Positions 17,061-26,861 of a DNA stretch of 64,000 bases are shown one piece after another. A program made the position numbers and the translations under genes. The DNA comes from an uncultured bacterium. Its GTDB lineage: Bacteria > Bacillota > Clostridia > Oscillospirales > Oscillospiraceae. Each line of letters starts with the position of its first letter. Position 1 is the stretch's first letter. A model generated the notes under the pieces. The model was not told the origin of the DNA and made no database searches. It worked only from the letters and a program-made list of their open reading frames with translations. Where the stretch lies: the NCBI GenBank assembly GCA_945873205.1, contig CAMCCC010000008.1, positions 17,905-81,904 of the forward strand, written 5' to 3'.

Positions 17061-17851
17061 AGGACATTACCCTGGGCCAGTTCTTCCCCGGCGACACCAT
17101 CGCCCACCGGCTGGACCCCCGCACCAAGCTGCTGCTGGTGGTGCTGTTCATCGTGGCCCTGTTCCAGGCCAGGGGCTGGGTTGCTTACGGCGTCCTCACC
17201 CTGACGGTGGCAGCGTGTATGACCGTGTCCCACATCAGCGCCAGAAACATTTTCAAGGGCCTCAAGCCCATGATCTTTATCCTCGCCCTCACCGGCGTGC
17301 TGAACATCTTCTACACCGGCGGCACCCCCATCCTCCCCGGCTGGATCATCACCTGGGAGGGCATCGCCCGGGCCATCCAGATGGTGCTGCGCATCGTGCT
17401 GCTGATCACCGGCACCTTCCTGCTGACCTATACCACCAGCCCCATCGCCCTGACCGACGGGCTGGAGCTGCTGCTGAACCCTCTGAAAAAGCTGCGCTTC
17501 CCGGTGCATGAAATGACTATCATGATGAGCATGGCCCTGCGCTTTATCCCCACCCTCATTGAGGAGACGGATAAGATCATGTCCGCCCAGAAGGCCAGAG
17601 GTGCGGATTTTGAGACCGGCAGCCTGATGGACCGGGCCAAGGCGCTGCTGCCGGTGCTGGTGCCGCTGTTCGTCTCTGCCTTCCGCCGGGCGGACGAGCT
17701 GGCCGTGGCCATGGAGAGCCGCTGCTACCACGGCGGCGAGGGCCGCACGAGAATGAAGCAGCTGATCCTGAAGGGCAGGGACTACATCGCCCTGGCGCTG
17801 GGCATCCTGCTGCTGGCGGGAATCATTTATTTGAAGAAGTGGGGTCTATGA
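17054..17851 (+). CDS. ecfT: energy-coupling factor transmembrane protein EcfT
   Basis: 265 residues with about five to six helices and the cytosolic coupling helices that dock on the ATPases (SAQKARGADFETGSLMDR and the RADELAVAMESRCYHGG region, with the two conserved Ala-Arg-Gly-type motifs). The opening ITLGQFFPGDTIAHRLDPRT with KLL is the family start. Overlaps ecfA2 upstream and truA downstream (ATGA). Confidence 0.95.
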   Translation: MLKDITLGQFFPGDTIAHRLDPRTKLLLVVLFIVALFQARGWVAYGVLTLTVAACMTVSHISARNIFKGLKPMIFILALTGVLNIFYTGGTPILPGWIITWEGIARAIQMVLRIVLLITGTFLLTYTTSPIALTDGLELLLNPLKKLRFPVHEMTIMMSMALRFIPTLIEETDKIMSAQKARGADFETGSLMDRAKALLPVLVPLFVSAFRRADELAVAMESRCYHGGEGRTRMKQLILKGRDYIALALGILLLAGIIYLKKWGL

Positions 17852-18615
17852 AGAATATCGCCCTGATCCTGCGCTATGACGGCAGCCGCTATCATGGCTG
17901 GCAGGTGCAGAAAAATGAGATCAGCGTGGCCCAGACCCTGGAGGAGGCCCTGAGTAAAACCTGCGGCCACCCGGTGAAAACCGTGGGCTGCGGCCGCACC
18001 GACGCGGGGGTCCACGCCCTGCGCTACTGCGCCAACTTCCGCTCCGACACCCGGATTCCTCTGGAGCGGCTGCCCCTGGCGGTGAACTCCCGCCTGCCGG
18101 GGGATATCGCCGTGCTGGAGGCGGTGGAGGCCCCGGAGGACTTTAACGCCATCGGCTCATGTATAAAAAAGGAATATGTATATAAAATATTAAACAGCAA
18201 CATCCGCGACCCCTTTTTGCAGCAGCGGGTCTGCTTCTACCCCCAGCACCTGGACATGGAGCTGATGCAGCGGGCGGGCCGGGCCTTCGAGGGTACCCAT
18301 GATTTCAAAGCCGTCCGCAGCGAGGGCACCCAGACCAAGACCACCGTGCGCACGGTGCACTGGTGCCGGGCGGAGAAGGAGGGGGACCTGATCACCATCT
18401 CCATCTGCGCCAACGGTTTTCTGTACAATATGTGCCGGGCCATGGTGGGCACCATGGTCTACGCCTCCTACGGCAAGCTGCTGCCGGAGGATATCCCCCA
18501 CCTGCTGGAGATCGGGGACCGGCGGCTCACCGGCCCCACCATGCCGCCCCAGGGCCTGTATCTCAACCGGGTCTGGTACGACGGAGCGGTGGGCGAGATG
18601 TTTTCCAGATATTGA
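17848..18615 (+). CDS. truA: tRNA pseudouridine(38-40) synthase
   Basis: Modifies U38-U40 in the tRNA anticodon arm. 255 residues from the ATG at 17848 (MKNIALILRYDG), which overlaps the ecfT stop; a GTG 9 nt earlier is less well placed. Catalytic Asp52 in GCGRTDAGVHA. The ecfA1-ecfA2-ecfT-truA order is the conserved Firmicute arrangement. One internal stretch, TGTATAAAAAAGGAATATG around 18160, is unusually AT-rich but in frame. Confidence 0.96.
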   Translation: MKNIALILRYDGSRYHGWQVQKNEISVAQTLEEALSKTCGHPVKTVGCGRTDAGVHALRYCANFRSDTRIPLERLPLAVNSRLPGDIAVLEAVEAPEDFNAIGSCIKKEYVYKILNSNIRDPFLQQRVCFYPQHLDMELMQRAGRAFEGTHDFKAVRSEGTQTKTTVRTVHWCRAEKEGDLITISICANGFLYNMCRAMVGTMVYASYGKLLPEDIPHLLEIGDRRLTGPTMPPQGLYLNRVWYDGAVGEMFSRY

Positions 18616-18751
18616 TGGCTATGTTATGATATATTTGTTCATAAACTAATGATAAAATGGCGGGAGAGCGGCAAACGGCTGATGGGAGCGGTGTGGGCAT
18701 CGCTCCTTATGAGAGAGTAAAACGTGGAAATACATAAAGGATGAAATACGA

Positions 18752-19468
18752 ATGAAGATAATAATCGATATCCTGCTTCTGGTAATCATCGCCCTGTGTA
18801 CCTGGAACGGGTATAAGCGGGGCCTGGTGGGCAGCGTGGCTGGGATTCTGGCCATCATCATCGCCCTCTTCGGCGCAAGCCTTTTGTCCTCGGCCTATGC
18901 CCATGAGGTGGTCCCGGCGCTGGAGCCTTTTGTGGACGGGTATATCGACTCCCAGAAGACCCGGGACGACGTGCTGGAGCGGCTGGGCTACGGCAACAGC
19001 GACCTGTCCCTGGAGGATATCCTGGCCCAGGACAGTTCCCTGCGCTATGACTATGCCTATGAGTGCATGATCAACGTGGGCTTCTACGAGAAACGGGCGG
19101 ACACCCTGGCCGGCCGTGCCGTGTCCGTGGCGGAGGAAAATAACTGCACCATGACCCAGGCGGTGGTCTCCGTCCTGTGTGACACCATCACCTATGTGGG
19201 GGCCATGGTCATTGCCTTTTTACTGATTCTGATCTTCCTGGTGGCCATCGGCAACGTAGGCAACCTGTCCTTCCGATTGCCCAACATGGAGGCCCTGGAC
19301 GAGGTGGGCGGCGCCATGCTGGGCTTTGCCAAAGCTTTTCTCTACTGCGTGCTGCTGTGCTGGCTGCTCAGCTTCCTGGGCGCCGTCATCGGGCGGGACA
19401 CCATGGAGCGCACCACCCTTGGCCGCTTTTTCCTGATATTCGACTTTTTAACCAACAGCCTGATGTAA
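18752..19468 (+). CDS. CvpA family membrane protein
   Basis: 238 residues, about four helices. It opens with MKIIIDILLLVIIALCTWNG and YKRGLVGSVAGILA, the CvpA pattern in which a helix is followed by G-Y-x-R-G. A large loop (about 60-140) lies between helices 2 and 3, longer than in short CvpA proteins. Family roles include envelope integrity and, in E. coli, colicin V production; the mechanism is not established. A GGAGCG/CGCTCC hairpin (18685-18706) without a T-tract lies in the 136-bp upstream gap. Confidence 0.8.
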   Translation: MKIIIDILLLVIIALCTWNGYKRGLVGSVAGILAIIIALFGASLLSSAYAHEVVPALEPFVDGYIDSQKTRDDVLERLGYGNSDLSLEDILAQDSSLRYDYAYECMINVGFYEKRADTLAGRAVSVAEENNCTMTQAVVSVLCDTITYVGAMVIAFLLILIFLVAIGNVGNLSFRLPNMEALDEVGGAMLGFAKAFLYCVLLCWLLSFLGAVIGRDTMERTTLGRFFLIFDFLTNSLM

Positions 19469-19505
19469 TCAACACAGGCAGCTATACTTATAACGGAGGC
19501 AATCC

Positions 19506-21839
19506 ATGCAGCCTACAATGTGTTCCCGCTGCGGTAAAAACGTGGCGATCGTATTCATTACCAAAATAGAAGCAGGCCAGACCAAGAACGAGGGTCTGTG
19601 CCTAAAGTGCGCCCGGGAACTGCACATAAAGCCCATTGACGACGTGATCAACAAAATGGGCATCAGTGACGACGACCTGGACAGTCTCACCGGCGACCTC
19701 AGCTCCGCCATGTCCGGCCTGGAGAGCCTGATGCCCGTGGAAGAAGGGGACGACAGCATCGAGGACGACGGCAAGACCGCCACCTTCCCCTTCCTCAGCC
19801 GCCTGTTCGGCGGCAATAATGCCGGGGATAACGGCGGCAGCAACGCCGAAGCGCCCCGCCGGCCGGAGCCCAAGGAAACCCCCAAGGCCCCCAAGCGGAA
19901 GTTCCTGGACAGCTATTGCATCGACCTGACCCAGCGGGCCAGGGAGGGCAAGCTGGACAATATGATCGGCCGGGAGGAGGAGCTGGAGCGGGTGATCCAG
20001 ATCCTGAACCGGCGGCAGAAGAATAACCCCTGCCTGATCGGCGAGCCCGGCGTGGGCAAGACCGCCATCGCCGAGGGCCTGGCCCAGCGCATCGCCATGG
20101 GCAACGTGCCCTATAAGCTGCAGGATAAGCAGGTCTTTCTGCTGGACCTTACCGCTCTGGTGGCGGGCACCCAGTTCCGGGGCCAGTTTGAAAGCCGCAT
20201 GAAGGGCCTCATTGAGGAGATCCGCAAGCTGGGCAACATCATCCTGGTCATTGACGAGGTGCATAACATCGTGGGCGCCGGGGATGCCGAGGGCAGCATG
20301 AACGCCGCCAACATCCTCAAGCCCGCCCTGTCCCGTGGGGAAATTCAGGTCATCGGCGCCACCACCTTTACCGAGTACCGCAAGCATATCGAGAAGGACT
20401 CCGCCCTGGAGCGGCGTTTCCAGCCGGTGACGGTGAATGAGCCCTCCATTGAGGACAGCGTGAAGATCATCAAGGGCATCGCCCATTATTATGAGGAGCA
20501 CCACGGCGTGCGCATCCCGGAGGAGATGTGCCGCCAGGCCGTGCTGCTCAGCGAGCGGTATATTACCGACCGCTTCCTGCCGGATAAGGCCATCGACCTG
20601 ATCGACGAGGCCTGCTCTGACGTGAATCTGAAGGATGAGAATATCAACAAGCGGATGATGGCCCAGCGGGACCTGGAGAACATCCGCTTTGAGCGGGAGG
20701 GCCTCATGTCCGCCGAAGCCCCCAAGGGCATGGAGATGACCGAGGAACTGCTGGATCAGCGCTACGCCCGCATTGCCCAGCTGCGCAGCAAGGAGCTGCA
20801 GCTGGAGCAGCAGCTGAAAGAGCTGGACGCGAAGCCCACGCCGGAGCTGGGGCTGGATAACCTGGCCCGGGTCATCGAGCTGTGGACCAAAATCCCCGCT
20901 TCCAGCATCCGTGAGGATGAGCTGGAGCATCTGGCCGGGCTGGAAGGCCGGCTGAAGGAGCATATTGTGGGCCAGGATGAGGCGGTCTCCGCCGTCTGCG
21001 CCGCCATCAAGCGCAGCCGGGTGGGCCTGAAAACCCACCGCAAGCCGGTGAGCTTCATCTTCGTGGGCGGTACCGGCGTAGGCAAGACCGAGCTGGTCAA
21101 GCGCCTGGCGGCGGATATGTTCGATTCCCCGGAGGCTTTGATTCGTCTGGATATGTCGGAGTTTATGGAGAAGTTCTCCGTCTCCCGCATCATCGGTTCC
21201 CCTCCTGGCTATGTGGGCTATGATGAGGCGGGGCAGCTGACGGAGAAGATCCGCCGCAAGCCCTACAGTGTGGTGCTCTTTGACGAGATCGAGAAGGCCC
21301 ACCCGGATGTAATGAACATCCTGCTGCAGATTCTGGACGACGGCCGCATTACCGACGCCCAGGGCCGCACCGTGAACTTTGAGAATACCATCATCATCAT
21401 GACCACCAATGCCGGCAGCAACAACAAGACCGGCAGCGTGGGCTTCGGCGGCAGTCTCAGTGACATGAGCCGGGAGCGGGCCATGAAGGCCCTGAACGAG
21501 TTCCTGCGGCCGGAGTTTATCAACCGTGTGGATGAGGTGGTCTGCTTCAACCAGCTCAGCGAAGAAAACTTCCGTGCCATCGCCGCCTTGATGCTCTCCG
21601 AGCTGCGGGACGTGATGGCGGAGAAGAACATTACCCTGACCTGGGACGAGAGCCTGATCGACCATCTGGTGAAGGAGGGCTACTCCGTCACCTACGGCGC
21701 CCGGAATCTGCGCCGCCTGATCCAGAAGCAGATCGAGGACGCCATTGCCGAGAAGCTGATCGCCGGGCGCAATACCAAGGTCAGCGCCATCTGCCTGTCC
21801 GCTGCGGAGGGTAAGGTGGAGATCGAAACAAAGGAGTAA
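19506..21839 (+). CDS. ClpC-like AAA+ unfoldase with N-terminal zinc-finger domain
   Basis: 777 residues, two AAA+ modules. Walker A1 GEPGVGKT (179-186), Walker B1 VIDEVH; Walker A2 GGTGVGKT (521-528), Walker B2 [18 protein letters not shown] tripeptide at 645-647 sits where ClpC/ClpA carry the ClpP-docking loop, so it should feed ClpP. The usual Clp_N double repeat is absent. Instead there is an McsA-like zinc site with Cys6, Cys9, Cys32 and Cys35, then an acidic/Pro-rich linker (about 75-135). A coiled-coil M-domain-like stretch lies about 400-440. The N-terminus probably selects substrates or senses stress. No mcsB or ctsR is adjacent. Confidence 0.9.
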   Translation: MQPTMCSRCGKNVAIVFITKIEAGQTKNEGLCLKCARELHIKPIDDVINKMGISDDDLDSLTGDLSSAMSGLESLMPVEEGDDSIEDDGKTATFPFLSRLFGGNNAGDNGGSNAEAPRRPEPKETPKAPKRKFLDSYCIDLTQRAREGKLDNMIGREEELERVIQILNRRQKNNPCLIGEPGVGKTAIAEGLAQRIAMGNVPYKLQDKQVFLLDLTALVAGTQFRGQFESRMKGLIEEIRKLGNIILVIDEVHNIVGAGDAEGSMNAANILKPALSRGEIQVIGATTFTEYRKHIEKDSALERRFQPVTVNEPSIEDSVKIIKGIAHYYEEHHGVRIPEEMCRQAVLLSERYITDRFLPDKAIDLIDEACSDVNLKDENINKRMMAQRDLENIRFEREGLMSAEAPKGMEMTEELLDQRYARIAQLRSKELQLEQQLKELDAKPTPELGLDNLARVIELWTKIPASSIREDELEHLAGLEGRLKEHIVGQDEAVSAVCAAIKRSRVGLKTHRKPVSFIFVGGTGVGKTELVKRLAADMFDSPEALIRLDMSEFMEKFSVSRIIGSPPGYVGYDEAGQLTEKIRRKPYSVVLFDEIEKAHPDVMNILLQILDDGRITDAQGRTVNFENTIIIMTTNAGSNNKTGSVGFGGSLSDMSRERAMKALNEFLRPEFINRVDEVVCFNQLSEENFRAIAALMLSELRDVMAEKNITLTWDESLIDHLVKEGYSVTYGARNLRRLIQKQIEDAIAEKLIAGRNTKVSAICLSAAEGKVEIETKE

Positions 21840-21846
21840 GAGAGCG

Positions 21847-22368
21847 ATGGGGAAAATTCAGATCATCCAGGGCGATATCACGAAGCAGGCAGTGGACGCC
21901 ATCGTCAACGCCGCCAACTGCTCCCTGCTGGGGGGCGGCGGGGTGGACGGCGCCATCCACCGGGCGGCAGGGCCGGAGCTGCTGGCCGAGTGCCGCACCT
22001 TAAACGGCTGTGCCACCGGCCAGGCCAAGATCACCAAGGGCTACCGGCTGCCGGCAAAGTATGTGATCCATACCCCCGGCCCGGTGTGGCACGGCGGCAG
22101 CCGTGGGGAGGCGGAGCTGCTGGCCTCCTGCTACCGTTCCTGCCTGACGCTGGCCCGGGAGCATGGCTGCAAAACCGTGGATTTCCCCTCCATCAGCACA
22201 GGGGTCTACCACTTCCCCCTGGAACAGGCGGCAGAGATCGCCATTTCCACCATTGCGGAGTTTCTGGAGACGGCCCCGGAGCTGCAGCAGGTGCGGATGG
22301 TCTGCTTTGATGAGCGCACCAAGGCCCACTATGACCGGACTCTGGCCCGGCTGGAGGGGGCAAAATGA
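21847..22368 (+). CDS. macrodomain protein, O-acetyl-ADP-ribose deacetylase type
   Basis: 173 residues, a single macrodomain. [20 protein letters not shown] (about 20-39) binds ADP-ribose, [17 protein letters not shown] and [17 protein letters not shown] complete the YmdB/MacroD-type pocket. It likely removes acyl or ADP-ribosyl groups from small molecules or proteins. It overlaps the rhomboid gene by ATGA and follows the ClpC-like gene by 7 bp, suggesting a protein-quality or stress operon. Confidence 0.93.
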   Translation: MGKIQIIQGDITKQAVDAIVNAANCSLLGGGGVDGAIHRAAGPELLAECRTLNGCATGQAKITKGYRLPAKYVIHTPGPVWHGGSRGEAELLASCYRSCLTLAREHGCKTVDFPSISTGVYHFPLEQAAEIAISTIAEFLETAPELQQVRMVCFDERTKAHYDRTLARLEGAK

Positions 22369-22931
22369 AGCGCAGGTACATCAAGCTCCACTATAATTCC
22401 CCGGTGGTGCTGACCTTTGCCCTGGTTTCTCTGGGCGCGCTGCTGCTGGGCTACCTCACCGACGGGGCCAGTACATACAAGTGCTTCAGCGTCTACCGGG
22501 CGCCCCTGACCGATTTCTGGACCTATCCCCGCTTTGTGCTCCATGTGCTGGGCCATGGCGATTACAGCCACTATATCGGCAACATGATGATGATTTTGGT
22601 GGTGGGGCCGCCGCTGGAGGAAAAGTACGGCAGCCGTCCGTTGTTCTGGGCCATCTTTCTCACGGCCCTGATCTCCGGCATGGTGCACTTTCTCTTCTTC
22701 CCCAACACTGCCCTGCTGGGGGCTTCCGGCATCGTGTTCATGATGATCGTCATGTCCTCCCTGTCCGGCATGAAAAACGGCAGCATCCCCATCACCCTGA
22801 TCCTGGTGCTGCTGCTGTACATCGGCGGGGAGATCGTCAACGGCTTCGTGCTGCAGGATAATATCTCCCAGCTGACCCATATCGTGGGCGGCGTCTGCGG
22901 TGCCCTGCTGGGCATCAGCATGAGGAAATAG
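22365..22931 (+). CDS. rhomboid-family intramembrane serine protease
   Basis: 188 residues, about six helices. The catalytic Ser is in [11 protein letters not shown] (GASG), and a His-containing helix [15 protein letters not shown] supplies the second dyad residue. An [14 protein letters not shown] segment matches the conserved H-xx-xx-H-xx-N helix 2. It cleaves membrane-protein substrates within the bilayer; the substrate is unknown. Coupled by overlap to the macrodomain gene. Confidence 0.9.
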   Translation: MKRRYIKLHYNSPVVLTFALVSLGALLLGYLTDGASTYKCFSVYRAPLTDFWTYPRFVLHVLGHGDYSHYIGNMMMILVVGPPLEEKYGSRPLFWAIFLTALISGMVHFLFFPNTALLGASGIVFMMIVMSSLSGMKNGSIPITLILVLLLYIGGEIVNGFVLQDNISQLTHIVGGVCGALLGISMRK

Positions 22932-22934
22932 CCC

Positions 22935-23387
22935 ATGGAAAACGTATTGATCAGTGCCTGCCTGCTGGGCTTTGAATGCAAATACTGCGGCGGCAGCAAC
23001 AAGCTCCCGGAGCAGCAGCTGGCCGCTCTGCGGGAACGCTTCCGTCTCATCCCTGTCTGCCCGGAAACCGCCGGCGGCCTGCCCACCCCCCGGGACCCCA
23101 GCGAGCGCCTGGGGGACAAGGTGGTCAGCAACCAGGGCCGGGATGTGACGGCCCAGTACCAGAAGGGGGCGGAAACCGCTTTGACTTTGGCCCGCCGCTA
23201 CGGCTGCAAGGCGGCGCTGCTGAAAGAAAAAAGCCCCTCCTGCGGCAGCGGGCTGATCTATGACGGCAGCTTCACCGGCACCCTTGTGACCGGCGACGGC
23301 GTGGCAGCCCAAATGCTGAAAGAAGAGGGGCTCATCGTCTTTGGCGAGAGCGATACGGAACTGCTTATTACGGTGTTTCAGGAATGA
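22935..23387 (+). CDS. DUF523 family protein
   Basis: 150 residues, with LISACLLGFECKYCGGSN at the start, IPVCPETAGGLPTPRDPSE in the middle and LLKEKSPSCGSGLIYDG near residue 100: the DUF523 core. Conserved cysteines suggest metal or Fe-S binding, and the function is unknown. The last codons (CAG GAA TGA) lie inside a hairpin (23371-23396) that is duplicated 217 bp downstream around a repeat element, so the gene end and terminator were rearranged by insertion. Confidence 0.9.
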   Translation: MENVLISACLLGFECKYCGGSNKLPEQQLAALRERFRLIPVCPETAGGLPTPRDPSERLGDKVVSNQGRDVTAQYQKGAETALTLARRYGCKAALLKEKSPSCGSGLIYDGSFTGTLVTGDGVAAQMLKEEGLIVFGESDTELLITVFQE

Positions 23388-23395
23388 AACACCGT

Positions 23396-23607
23396 TCAGC
23401 TTGTCAAAGGACCAGCCAAAGCCTCCCCTGTGTAAGGGGAGGTGGCAAAAATCTCTGATTTTTGACGGAGGGGTTGTAAAGGAAACGTTCAATATTTGCA
23501 AGCTATAACTAAAAAGCTGGAACATTTCATAAAACAATCCCTCAGTCAGCTTCGCTGACAGCTCCCTTTACACAAGGGAGCCAGACAGGTTACCGGATTT
23601 TTGACAG
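23396..23607 (+). repeat. dispersed intergenic element, family B copy 1
   Basis: About 210 bp, over 90% alike by eye to 27213-27426. Palindromic inner ends: CCTCCCCTGTGTAAGGGGAG at the left and GCTCCCTTTACACAAGGGAG at the right. The outer ends CAGCTTGTCAAAGG and TTTTTGACAG form a short inverted repeat also seen at family A ends. It is flanked by a 27-bp perfect direct repeat (23370-23396 and 23613-23639). No gene is seen in 23388-23713. Confidence 0.85.
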
Positions 23608-23613
23608 TATCCA

Positions 23614-23646
23614 CGGTGTTTCAGGAATGAAACACCGTTTTTTTAT
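23614..23646 (+). terminator. displaced DUF523 terminator
   Basis: CGGTGTTTCAGGAATGAAAC followed by ACCG forms an 10-11 bp stem and is followed by TTTTTTT. The upstream twin at 23371-23396, overlapping the DUF523 stop, lacks the T-tract. Confidence 0.8.
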
Positions 23647-23713
23647 CCTTTCTTGACTTGCCCTGTCTGGGACGATATAATAAACTGTCATAAACCAAGC
23701 GTTGAGGTCAGAT

Positions 23714-24718
23714 ATGAAGAAGTTTTTTATCTGGATCGGGAAGGCGGCTGTGGCCGGCGCGGCGGCATTGCTGCTGCTGTGCCTGTGGTGCAGCTTCTAT
23801 TATAACGTCCCCATCCACTATACCAACGAAACCGGCGCCACGGAGTACAAGTGGGAGAGCAACAAGTTCTTCCGCAAAGGCACCGAGGGCTTCGCCTTTG
23901 GCCGCACCAATAACGAGGGCTTTGTGAACCTGCGGGACTATACCCCCGGGGAGCAGATCGACATTCTGCTGATGGGCTCCTCCCATATGGAGGGGATGAA
24001 CGTGCAGCCGGAGGAGAACACCGCCGCCGTGCTGAACCGGCTCTTTGCCGGGGAGAAGTATACCTATAACATCGGCACCTCCGGCCACACCCTGATGTAT
24101 TGTCTCAAGCGCCTGGACGCGGCCCTGGATACCTACGCCCCCGGCGGCTTCGTGGTCATGGAGACCCGCACCCTGGACTTCTCCCAGGCGGAGCTGACAG
24201 CGGTGGCGGAGGGGACCCTGCCGGACATTCCCTCCCACACCGGCGGCCTGGTGGAGCTGATGCAGCGCCTGCCCTATCTGAGGCTGTTGTACACCAAGTA
24301 TGTGAAGGACGGCGGCGACGGGGATGGGGAGCCGCAGACGCAGACCGCCCCGCTCCAAACGGACACCGCCGAAAAAGCATCCCTGCTGAACACCGTCCTC
24401 TCCCGAGCGGCGGAGCGCTGCCAGGCCAAGGGGGTGCAGCTCATCATCGTCTATGACCCGGTGGTCTATACGGATGAGACCGGCGCCGGCTATACCGAGA
24501 CGGACCCGGCGGATCGGGCCGCCATGGAAGCGGCCTGCCGGGAAAACGGGATTCAGTTTGTGGACCTGACGGACAGCTATCTGGCGGGCTTTGGCCAGCA
24601 GCACAGGCTGCCCTACGGCTTTGCCAACACCTCCCCCGGCAGCGGCCATATGAACGCCTGGGGCCACCGGCTCTTTGCCCAGGCCGTATATGACACCGTA
24701 AAAGAAATGGAGGGCTGA
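23714..24718 (+). CDS. SGNH/GDSL-type hydrolase, probable acyl-modification partner
   Basis: 334 residues from the ATG at 23714, which follows TTGAGGTCAG at good spacing. An N-terminal membrane anchor (about 5-28) is followed by an extracellular domain. The block I-like segment ILLMGSSHMEGMN holds the candidate nucleophile, and GSGHMNAWGHRLFAQAVYD near the C-terminus supplies an H-xx-xx-G-H block like the DxxH of AlgX/AlgJ and DltD-type proteins. Immediately followed (1-nt gap) by an MBOAT gene, the usual pairing for O-acetylation of a surface polysaccharide. No polysaccharide genes flank it. Confidence 0.8.
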   Translation: MKKFFIWIGKAAVAGAAALLLLCLWCSFYYNVPIHYTNETGATEYKWESNKFFRKGTEGFAFGRTNNEGFVNLRDYTPGEQIDILLMGSSHMEGMNVQPEENTAAVLNRLFAGEKYTYNIGTSGHTLMYCLKRLDAALDTYAPGGFVVMETRTLDFSQAELTAVAEGTLPDIPSHTGGLVELMQRLPYLRLLYTKYVKDGGDGDGEPQTQTAPLQTDTAEKASLLNTVLSRAAERCQAKGVQLIIVYDPVVYTDETGAGYTETDPADRAAMEAACRENGIQFVDLTDSYLAGFGQQHRLPYGFANTSPGSGHMNAWGHRLFAQAVYDTVKEMEG

Positions 24719-24719
24719 C

Positions 24720-26159
24720 ATGGTATTCAATAGCCTGCCCTTTGTGATCTTTTTTGCCATCGTCTGCGGACTGATGGCCCTGACCAATTGGAACAGAGTC
24801 AAGGCCCTGCTGCCCTGGCCTGTCAATTCCCTGCGGCATGTGCTGCTGCTTCTGGCCAGCTATGTGTTCTACGGCTGGTGGAACTGGAAATGCTGCTTTC
24901 TGATGCTGGGGCTGACGGTGGTGGCCTATGTCTGTGCCGCCGCCTATGAAAAGGACGGCAGGAAGCTGTGGGTCACGCTGGGCGTCATCGCGCCCCTGGT
25001 GATCCTGGGGATTTTCAAGTATTTCAACTTCTTTGTGGACTCTTTCTGCGCCCTGTTGGGCCTGAGCCGGGCGGGGAGCCTGAACATCCTGCTGCCGGTG
25101 GGCATCAGCTTCTACACCTTCCAGTCCCTGAGCTATACCATCGATGTGTACCGGGGCAAGCTCCCGGCGGAAAAAAGCTTTGTGAACGTGGCGCTGTACA
25201 TTGCCTTCTTCCCCCAGCTGGTGGCCGGCCCCATCGTCAAGGCCGGGGAATACCTGCCCCAGCTCCGGGAGGACAGGAACATCAGCCTGAGCAATTTGCA
25301 GCAGGGTGTCCAGTGCTTCGTCCTGGGCCTGTTCAAGAAGGTGGTCCTTGCCGATAACATCTCCGTCTTTGTGGACGCGGTGTATGACTGCCCGGCGGCC
25401 TTCCACGCGGTGACGGTGCTGCTGGCGGTGGCGGCCTATTCCATCCAGATCTATTGCGACTTCTCCGGCTATTCGGACATGGCGGTGGGCTGCGCCAAGT
25501 GCCTGGGCTATGACCTGCCCCGGAACTTCAACCTGCCCTACATCTCCAAAAACGTCACCGAGTTCTGGAAGCGCTGGCACATCAGCCTGTCCACCTGGCT
25601 GATGGAATATCTCTACTTCCCCCTGGGCGGCAACCGGAAGGGCACCGTCCGGCGGTACATCAACCTGATGCTCACCATGCTCATCGGCGGCCTGTGGCAC
25701 GGCGCATCCTGGACCTTCGTGGCCTGGGGCGGCCTTCACGGTCTGGCCCTCTGCGTCCATAAGCTGTTCCTGAAAGCCGCCCAGGGCCGGGAAAAGAAGG
25801 ACAATGCTCTCCTCTCCGCTCTCTCCGTGCTGGCCACCTTCTGCTTCGTCAGCCTGTGCTGGGTCTTTTTCCGGGCGGGGGATTTTGCCACCGCCATGCG
25901 GGTCTTTCAGGCCATCTTCACCTGGCAGCAGGGGGTCATCCACCTCAGCAGCTGGGCCATCCTGGGCCTTGCCTGCGTGGCCCTGGCCACCCTGGCCGCC
26001 GTCCTCCGCAGCAAAAAGCGGGGCGGCCCCATCGATGGCTTCTATCCCCGGGTGAAGCTCAGCACCATTCCCGGCCTGCTGGTTTTCTTCCTTTTTGTTG
26101 GCCTGACCCTGGGCCTGGCCTACACCGGGGAGAACCCCTTCATCTATTTCCAGTTCTGA
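24720..26159 (+). CDS. MBOAT-family O-acyltransferase (AlgI/DltB-like)
   Basis: 479 residues, about ten to eleven helices. Signatures are LPVGISFYTFQSLSYTIDVY, FFPQLVAGPIVKAGEYLPQL, the catalytic-region YLYFPLGGNRKG, and the conserved His in GGLWHGASWTFVAWGGLHGL. It moves an acyl group, normally acetyl, across the membrane onto an extracellular acceptor, with the SGNH protein upstream as partner. The acceptor is unknown. Confidence 0.92.
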   Translation: MVFNSLPFVIFFAIVCGLMALTNWNRVKALLPWPVNSLRHVLLLLASYVFYGWWNWKCCFLMLGLTVVAYVCAAAYEKDGRKLWVTLGVIAPLVILGIFKYFNFFVDSFCALLGLSRAGSLNILLPVGISFYTFQSLSYTIDVYRGKLPAEKSFVNVALYIAFFPQLVAGPIVKAGEYLPQLREDRNISLSNLQQGVQCFVLGLFKKVVLADNISVFVDAVYDCPAAFHAVTVLLAVAAYSIQIYCDFSGYSDMAVGCAKCLGYDLPRNFNLPYISKNVTEFWKRWHISLSTWLMEYLYFPLGGNRKGTVRRYINLMLTMLIGGLWHGASWTFVAWGGLHGLALCVHKLFLKAAQGREKKDNALLSALSVLATFCFVSLCWVFFRAGDFATAMRVFQAIFTWQQGVIHLSSWAILGLACVALATLAAVLRSKKRGGPIDGFYPRVKLSTIPGLLVFFLFVGLTLGLAYTGENPFIYFQF

Positions 26160-26174
26160 TGCGAGAGACAGAAT

Positions 26175-26861
26175 ATGAACAAGAATGTTTTCAAAAAAGC
26201 ACTGACAGCCTGTCTTCCCGTGATCTCCAGCTTCATCGTCATTGGGATCAGCTTCGGCGTGGTGGTGCAGAGCCGGGGCTACGGCCCCCTCTGGGCCGGG
26301 GCCATGAGCGTGTTTATCTATGCCGGCTCCATGCAGTTTGTGGCGCTGGAGCTGATGGCCAGCGGGGCCGGCCTATTGACTGTCGCCCTCACCACGGTGA
26401 TGGTGAACCTGCGCCATGTGTTTTATGGCCTGTCCATGATCGATCAATACAAGGACGTGGGAAAAGCCAAGCCCTATCTGATTTTTGCCCTCTGCGATGA
26501 GACCTATTCCCTGGTCTGCAACCCGCCGCAGTTGGCTCCGGGGGAGAAAAAGGCCTTTTATCTTCTGGTTTCCGTCATGAACCAGGCCAGTTGGGTGCTG
26601 GGCAGCATCCTGGGTGGCCTGCTGGGCGCAGCCCTGCCCTTCAGCACCGAGGGGATTGACTTCGCCCTGACGGCTCTGTTCGTCTCCGTGGTGGCGGAGC
26701 AGTGGCTCAGCACAAAGGAGCACACCCCGGCCCTGCTGGGTCTGGGGCTGAGCCTTTTATGTCTGCTGCTGTTCGGGGCGGAGAACTTCCTTCTGCCCGC
26801 CATGCTGCTGATCCTGCTGGGGCTGAGCCTGTACCGACTGGGAAAGGGGGCAAAAGCATGA
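26175..26861 (+). CDS. azlC: AzlC family branched-chain amino acid exporter subunit
   Basis: 228 residues, about six to eight helices, with the ISFGVVVQSRGYGPLWAGAM and SMQFVALELMASGAGLLTVA segments that identify AzlC. It forms an amino-acid export pair with AzlD, whose gene overlaps by ATGA. The Shine-Dalgarno is weak (GAGAGACAG). Whether it serves leucine-type substrates here is inferred from the family. Confidence 0.92.
   Translation: MNKNVFKKALTACLPVISSFIVIGISFGVVVQSRGYGPLWAGAMSVFIYAGSMQFVALELMASGAGLLTVALTTVMVNLRHVFYGLSMIDQYKDVGKAKPYLIFALCDETYSLVCNPPQLAPGEKKAFYLLVSVMNQASWVLGSILGGLLGAALPFSTEGIDFALTALFVSVVAEQWLSTKEHTPALLGLGLSLLCLLLFGAENFLLPAMLLILLGLSLYRLGKGAKA

Noticed and set aside
19602..21665. 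687-codon minus-strand frame opposite the ClpC-like gene
   Set aside because: Same antisense artefact; composition is biased and it lacks motifs or a start signal.
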